Part shown: one piece after another, positions 60,857 to 64,000 of the stretch
Position numbering within the stretch: position 1 is the first letter of the stretch
Layout of the letters: every line of letters begins with the position of its first letter
NCBI GenBank assembly: GCA_958295865.1
Contig: CATQHF010000002.1
Location: 186,001 to 250,000 of the forward strand
Length of the DNA stretch: 64,000 nucleotides
From: an uncultured Dehalococcoidia bacterium
Lineage (GTDB): Bacteria; Chloroflexota; Dehalococcoidia; Lucifugimonadales; JADFKI01
Reading direction: 5' to 3'
Notes under the pieces: model-generated
What the model was told of the DNA's origin: nothing
Database searches by the model: none
The model's input: only the letters and a program-made list of their open reading frames with translations
Position numbers and translations under genes: made by a program

Positions 60857-61285
60857 CTAGACCGCGCCCCAGCTTATCACGCGCTCCGGCGTCAGCCTGA
60901 TTACGGCGCAGCCCGGCTCAAGCATGCTGGCGTACTGCCGATACTTCTGCCGCAGCAGATCTTCGGCGTGCTGCCTCTCTTCCCCACCCTCGATAATCTC
61001 TGCCTTGCCGCGTATCGTCACATACGCAAGCTCGCTCCAGTCCTCCGAGTAATCGTCTATCACCAGCGCCACGCTGGGATTTGCTTGGATGTTGCGAACG
61101 CGCTGAAGCCGTCTGCCGTCCACGCGCTTGGGCTTCAAGTCTATGGCGGTGTAGATGCGCTCGCCGTCGAATGCGTAGCAGACGGGGATGGCGTGGGGCG
61201 CGGCGCGCCTGTCCACGGTGGCGAGCCGCGCTATCCGACGCGTTCTTACGAACTCGGCTGTCTTGGGTGAGAAGATAGAATCCAT
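60857..61285 (-). CDS. PPOX-class F420/FMN-dependent enzyme, Rv0121-like
   Basis: 142 aa split-barrel flavoprotein: FVRTRRIARLATVDRRAAPHAIPVCYAF, YTAIDLKPKR and the terminal RVISWG, which match the Rv0121 subgroup of probable F420-dependent PPOX proteins. They reduce or bind small molecules using F420 or FMN. Its presence is one hint that the organism makes F420. Confidence 0.8.
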   Translation of the reverse strand: MDSIFSPKTAEFVRTRRIARLATVDRRAAPHAIPVCYAFDGERIYTAIDLKPKRVDGRRLQRVRNIQANPSVALVIDDYSEDWSELAYVTIRGKAEIIEGGEERQHAEDLLRQKYRQYASMLEPGCAVIRLTPERVISWGAV

Positions 61286-61298
61286 CTGTTCATCTCGT

Positions 61299-61444
61299 CA
61301 TTCCTGCTCACTCACCCGTCATTCCTGCGAAAGAAAGTCACCCCTGCGAAAGCAGGGGCAGGAATCCAGAGCTTTGAGATAGCCTAAAATATACGAAAGC
61401 GCCTACATTCTGAGATTCTGGATTCCCGTCTTCACGGGAATGAC
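61299..61444. repeat. Composite hairpin element (MITE-II type)
   Basis: Same design as 56014-56138: expanded type A hairpin, GCTTTGAGATAGCCTAAAAT and an inverted hairpin ending GGGAATGAC. It directly follows the stop of the first MBL-fold gene. Confidence 0.75.
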
Positions 61445-61459
61445 GCAAATGCCCACAAC

Positions 61460-62272
61460 TTAGATGCCCTGCCAGACGCGACGGCCCTCCAGTCGCACGA
61501 ATCGCCCGAAGCCGGGGTCCGGGAAGTGTCCCGCCGACACCAGCGTTCCTTCGTTCTCCAGATCGTCGAGGACGCGGTGGCGCGTTGGGCGCGATATGTC
61601 GGGCTGGATGTCGAACATGGGGTTCCAGTCGGTATAGTGCGCCTGCGCGGGGCTATGGGCGACATCGCCGAGGATGAAGGCGCGCTCGCCTGCGGAGGCT
61701 ATCAGCAGCGATGTATGCCCCGGGGTATGCCCCGGCGTTGGCACTGTGATTAGCTCATCGGTTACTTTATGGCCGTCTTCGAACAGGTCGAGTAGGTCAA
61801 GCTCGGTGAGGGGCATGACATGCAGCCGCACATGCTCGGCTTGGGCGAGCACATCGGGCTGCGTCCAGTAGTCGTAGTCTGACCTGGGCGCGATGTAGCG
61901 GGCGTTGGGGAATGCCGGCTTGCCGGTGGACAGGTCGATGTTCCAGCCCACATGGTCGGGGTGCAGGTGCGTGAGGAACACGATGTCTATATCCTCGGGG
62001 GCTACGCCCTTGCCGCGCATGTCGTCGAGCAATTTGCCGCCGGTAGCCGTCTGCATGCCGGTATCCACGATGAGGAGCTTGCCCTCCGAGCGAATCACCA
62101 CAGAGCCGTAGCGTGATTGAATCTCGTCGTTGGAGTCGAGAATGCTCGGAAACTCGCGCCACTGGGCGATGTCGGTTTCCGGGAATGTAACCGTGGGGTC
62201 GCGCTTGGCGGAGAAGCCGTCCTTGACGGACAGCACCTCAACATTGCCTACCGTGATTGTGTTGCTTGCCAT
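61460..62272 (-). CDS. MBL-fold metallo-hydrolase (copy 1)
   Basis: 270 aa from the ATG at 62270-62272. Zinc motif THLHPDHVGW (His102, His104, Asp106, His107), TPGHTPGHTS and GDVAHSPAQAHYTDWNP give a complete metallo-beta-lactamase site. The group includes lactonases and other hydrolases; the substrate is unknown. It is a clear paralogue of the next gene on the same strand. Confidence 0.85.
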   Translation of the reverse strand: MASNTITVGNVEVLSVKDGFSAKRDPTVTFPETDIAQWREFPSILDSNDEIQSRYGSVVIRSEGKLLIVDTGMQTATGGKLLDDMRGKGVAPEDIDIVFLTHLHPDHVGWNIDLSTGKPAFPNARYIAPRSDYDYWTQPDVLAQAEHVRLHVMPLTELDLLDLFEDGHKVTDELITVPTPGHTPGHTSLLIASAGERAFILGDVAHSPAQAHYTDWNPMFDIQPDISRPTRHRVLDDLENEGTLVSAGHFPDPGFGRFVRLEGRRVWQGI

Positions 62273-62298
62273 TATCCAGCCTCCATGTTCACTAATGT

Positions 62299-62452
62299 TA
62301 GGTTCTGTGGACATTTGCGTCATTCCCGTGAAAACGGGAATCCAGAACATCGGAATGTAGTCACTTTCGCATATTCTAGGCTATCTCAAAGCACTGGATT
62401 CCTGCTTTCGCAGGAATGACGAGATGAAAAGCCGAATTGTCCACAGAACCTA
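62299..62452. mobile_element. MITE-like element with 15-bp perfect terminal repeats
   Basis: 154 bp. TAGGTTCTGTGGACA at 62299-62313 and its exact inverse at 62438-62452. Two inverted type A hairpins and the AGGCTATCTCAAAGC core lie inside. The right end supplies the TAG stop codon of the neighbouring MBL gene (62450-62452). No target duplication is apparent. Confidence 0.8.
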
Positions 62453-63250
62453 GATGCCCTGCCAGACGCGGCGGCTGCCCTCGCGGGTAAAGCGCCCGAA
62501 GCCGTTGCCCGGGAAGTGCCCGGCGGATACGAGCGCGCCCTCATTCTCCAGCCGATCGAGCACGGCATGGCGCGTTTGTCGTGAGAGATTGGGGTCCACA
62601 TCGAACCCCGGACTCCAATCGGTGTAGTGCGCCTGCGCGGGGCTATGGGCGACATCGCCCAGGATGAAGCCGCGCTCGCCCGCCGATGACACCACGATGG
62701 AGATATGACCCGGCGTGTGTCCCGGCGTGTCCACGGTCGTCAGCTCATCGGTAATCCGATACTCGCCTTCGATGAGGTCAATCAGGTTCAGGTCTCGCAG
62801 GGGCAGCGCTTGCTGCTTGATGTGGTCGGCGTCGTCGATGACGGCAGGCGATGTCCAGTAGTCCCAATCCGCCTTAGTCGCTAGGTAGCGGGCGTTGGGG
62901 AATGTGGGGCTGCCGTCGGTCAGATTCCAGCCGATATGGTCGGGGTGCAGATGCGTCAGAACCACAAGGTCAACCGCCGCCGCGTCAATGCCCCGTGCGC
63001 GCATGTCGTCCATCAGAGCGCCGTCCGGGGCTTGCAAGCCGGTGTCCACGATGATGAGCTTGCCGTCGGAGCGCACCGCCGTAGTGCCGAAGCGCGGGTG
63101 AATCAGGTCGCCGTCAAGCAGTTCGGGATACTCGGATTGCCACTGCTCCATGCTGCTGTCCGCGAACACATCCAAAGGCTGCATATCGCCCTGCCCGTCC
63201 GTCAATGCCAGCATCTCCACATTTCCGACCGTAACTTTGTAGTCTGCCAT
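62450..63250 (-). CDS. MBL-fold metallo-hydrolase (copy 2)
   Basis: 266 aa from the ATG at 63248-63250 with GGAGGGC upstream; a longer open frame upstream is not used. Zinc motif THLHPDHIGW (His100, His102, Asp104, His105), TPGHTPGHIS and GDVAHSPAQAHYTDWSP. The whole sequence parallels copy 1 (both end RRVWQGI). Each copy is followed at its stop codon by the same repeat element, pointing to a tandem duplication of gene plus element. Confidence 0.85.
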   Translation of the reverse strand: MADYKVTVGNVEMLALTDGQGDMQPLDVFADSSMEQWQSEYPELLDGDLIHPRFGTTAVRSDGKLIIVDTGLQAPDGALMDDMRARGIDAAAVDLVVLTHLHPDHIGWNLTDGSPTFPNARYLATKADWDYWTSPAVIDDADHIKQQALPLRDLNLIDLIEGEYRITDELTTVDTPGHTPGHISIVVSSAGERGFILGDVAHSPAQAHYTDWSPGFDVDPNLSRQTRHAVLDRLENEGALVSAGHFPGNGFGRFTREGSRRVWQGI

Positions 63251-63354
63251 AAAGCCCTCCGCCGATTTCTGGTATGATAGTTGCCTAATGTTACTCCGAA
63301 ACTGAGGATGGTTCAAATGGACAGCGTTTCCATTCGGGTCGTCGAGATTATCCG

Positions 63355-63380
63355 TCATTCCTGCGAAAGCGGGAATCCAG
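63355..63380. repeat. Dispersed hairpin repeat, type A
   Basis: TCATTCCTGCGAAAGCGGGA and ATCCAG, in the 220-bp spacer between the MBL gene and selD. Further on, ATCTAAAAGGAAACGC (about 63402) repeats a sequence seen at about 3234. Confidence 0.6.
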
Positions 63381-63469
63381 TGTAATAATGCGCCAGAACT
63401 ATCTAAAAGGAAACGCCATCGTCCAAATGCGGTGGCTAACGGGATAGACAGAATTATGGGGAGAATACG

Positions 63470-64000
63470 ATGACGCACACACATGAAGAGGTACGCCTGA
63501 CTGAGTTGGCGAGTTGCGCGGGTTGAGCGTCCAAGTTCAGTCCGAAGGACCTGGCGCAGGTGCTGCGCCGGCTGCCAGCAATCAGTGACCCTAATCTGCT
63601 CGTGGGCATATCGACGGGCGATGACGCCGCCGTCTATCGCATGGACGACGAAACGGCTATCATCTCGACGGTGGACTTCTTCCCGCCAATCGTGGATGAC
63701 CCGTTCATCTTCGGCGAGATTGCCGCCGCGAACGCGCTCAGCGATGTGTACGCGATGGGCGGCAAGCCGATAATCGCGCTCAACATCGTGGGCTTCCCCG
63801 TGGATTTGCCGCACGACATCCTCGGGGAGATACTCCAGGGCGGCGCGGCGAAGGCGGAAGAGGCGGGCGTGCTCATCGTGGGCGGGCATACGGTTGACGA
63901 CGCCGAGCCTAAGTACGGCATGTCGGTAACGGGCGTGGTCGAGCCGGGCAAGCAGGTCACCAACGCGGGCGCGTGTCCGGGTGATGTACTGGTGCTGACT
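63470..64000 (+). CDS. selD: Selenophosphate synthetase, itself a selenoprotein (3' end outside window)
   Basis: ATG at 63470 with GGGGAG upstream. Residue 19 is an in-frame TGA (63524-63526) in [14 protein letters not shown], the place of the catalytic Cys of E. coli SelD (Cys17); the conserved Lys follows three residues later. Downstream the frame stays open to the window edge with typical SelD sequence: [45 protein letters not shown] and [18 protein letters not shown]. It makes selenophosphate for SelA. Gene callers that treat TGA as stop would start it late. Confidence 0.95.
63529..63550 (+). promoter_or_regulatory. SECIS-like hairpin in selD
   Basis: GTCC pairs with GGAC (63529-63532 and 63547-63550) and TTC with GAA, with an AAG bulge and the apical loop AGTCC. 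The loop begins about 13 nt after the UGA, slightly closer than in E. coli fdhF. Weaker than the UGSC hairpin. Confidence 0.5.

Noticed and set aside
62450-63889. A 479-aa fusion protein
   Set aside because: The upstream part overlaps selD antisense and a hairpin repeat; the MBL domain has its own ATG and ribosome site at 63250.

Overview
This is a chromosomal window, GC-rich and densely coding, from a bacterium that is probably a member of the Chloroflexota (Dehalococcoidia/SAR202-like). That assignment is an inference from gene families and style: a UGSC selenoprotein, an Rv0121-type F420/FMN PPOX enzyme, a Gld-type ABC set, many ATGA-coupled gene pairs, Ala/Pro-linker lipoproteins and many short palindromic repeats. 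No rRNA, ribosomal protein or other phylogenetic marker is present to confirm it. The left edge cuts a DNA methyltransferase and the right edge cuts selD.

The main theme is selenocysteine. The window holds a tRNA-Sec (17325-17422, anticodon UCA), selA (39754-41130), a selD whose catalytic Cys position is an in-frame UGA (63470 onward), and a UGSC-type selenoprotein read through UGA at 9800-9802 with a perfect 7-bp hairpin just downstream. The UGSC gene lies directly after a partner gene of unknown function with a near-consensus promoter. A NifS-type cysteine desulfurase sits close to tRNA-Sec and could supply selenide. I found no selB in the window.

Layout: 1-3040 DNA methyltransferase fragment, then a small membrane protein-LutA-LutB operon; 3319-4173 SAM methyltransferase; 4174-6139 repeats around the first copy of a paralogous unknown gene; 6140-8085 gamma-glutamyltransferase with a coupled small gene; 8362-10048 UGSC operon; 10176-12452 small enzymes, an EVE-domain protein, an SDR and a membrane protein; 12609-16960 oligopeptide ABC transporter without ATPases; 17325-21009 tRNA-Sec, lipoprotein, cysteine desulfurase, agmatinase-family enzyme and SpeD; 21045-22232 a complete IS4-family element inserted just upstream of speD; 22465-27045 Gld-like ABC system; then cinA, a GT-C-like membrane protein, a VapBC pair, a phosphotransferase and an Asp-rich secreted repeat protein; 33345 a HicB-like protein; 33649-39602 a CoaE / MoxR-AAA / VOC / Nudix / VWA cluster ending in a strong terminator; 39754-42492 selA-rarA; tandem MFS genes; threonine aldolase; MITE-like repeats; tandem alpha/beta hydrolases; fumC; a CCA-adding-type enzyme; an HpcH/HpaI aldolase; Nudix; a GMC oxidoreductase; a TPR lipoprotein; an MFS gene; then a repeat-rich region (57471-59300) around the second copy of the paralogous unknown gene; finally a PPOX protein, duplicated MBL-fold hydrolases and selD.

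Repeats are a second theme. At least three short repeat families are visible: a 109-bp MITE-like element with perfect 10-bp terminal repeats and an 8-bp target duplication; a roughly 130-155-bp composite element built on the hairpin CCTGC-GAAA-GCAGG; and a roughly 170-bp unit present as four tandem copies at 57471-58155 and as single inverted copies around the first paralogous gene.
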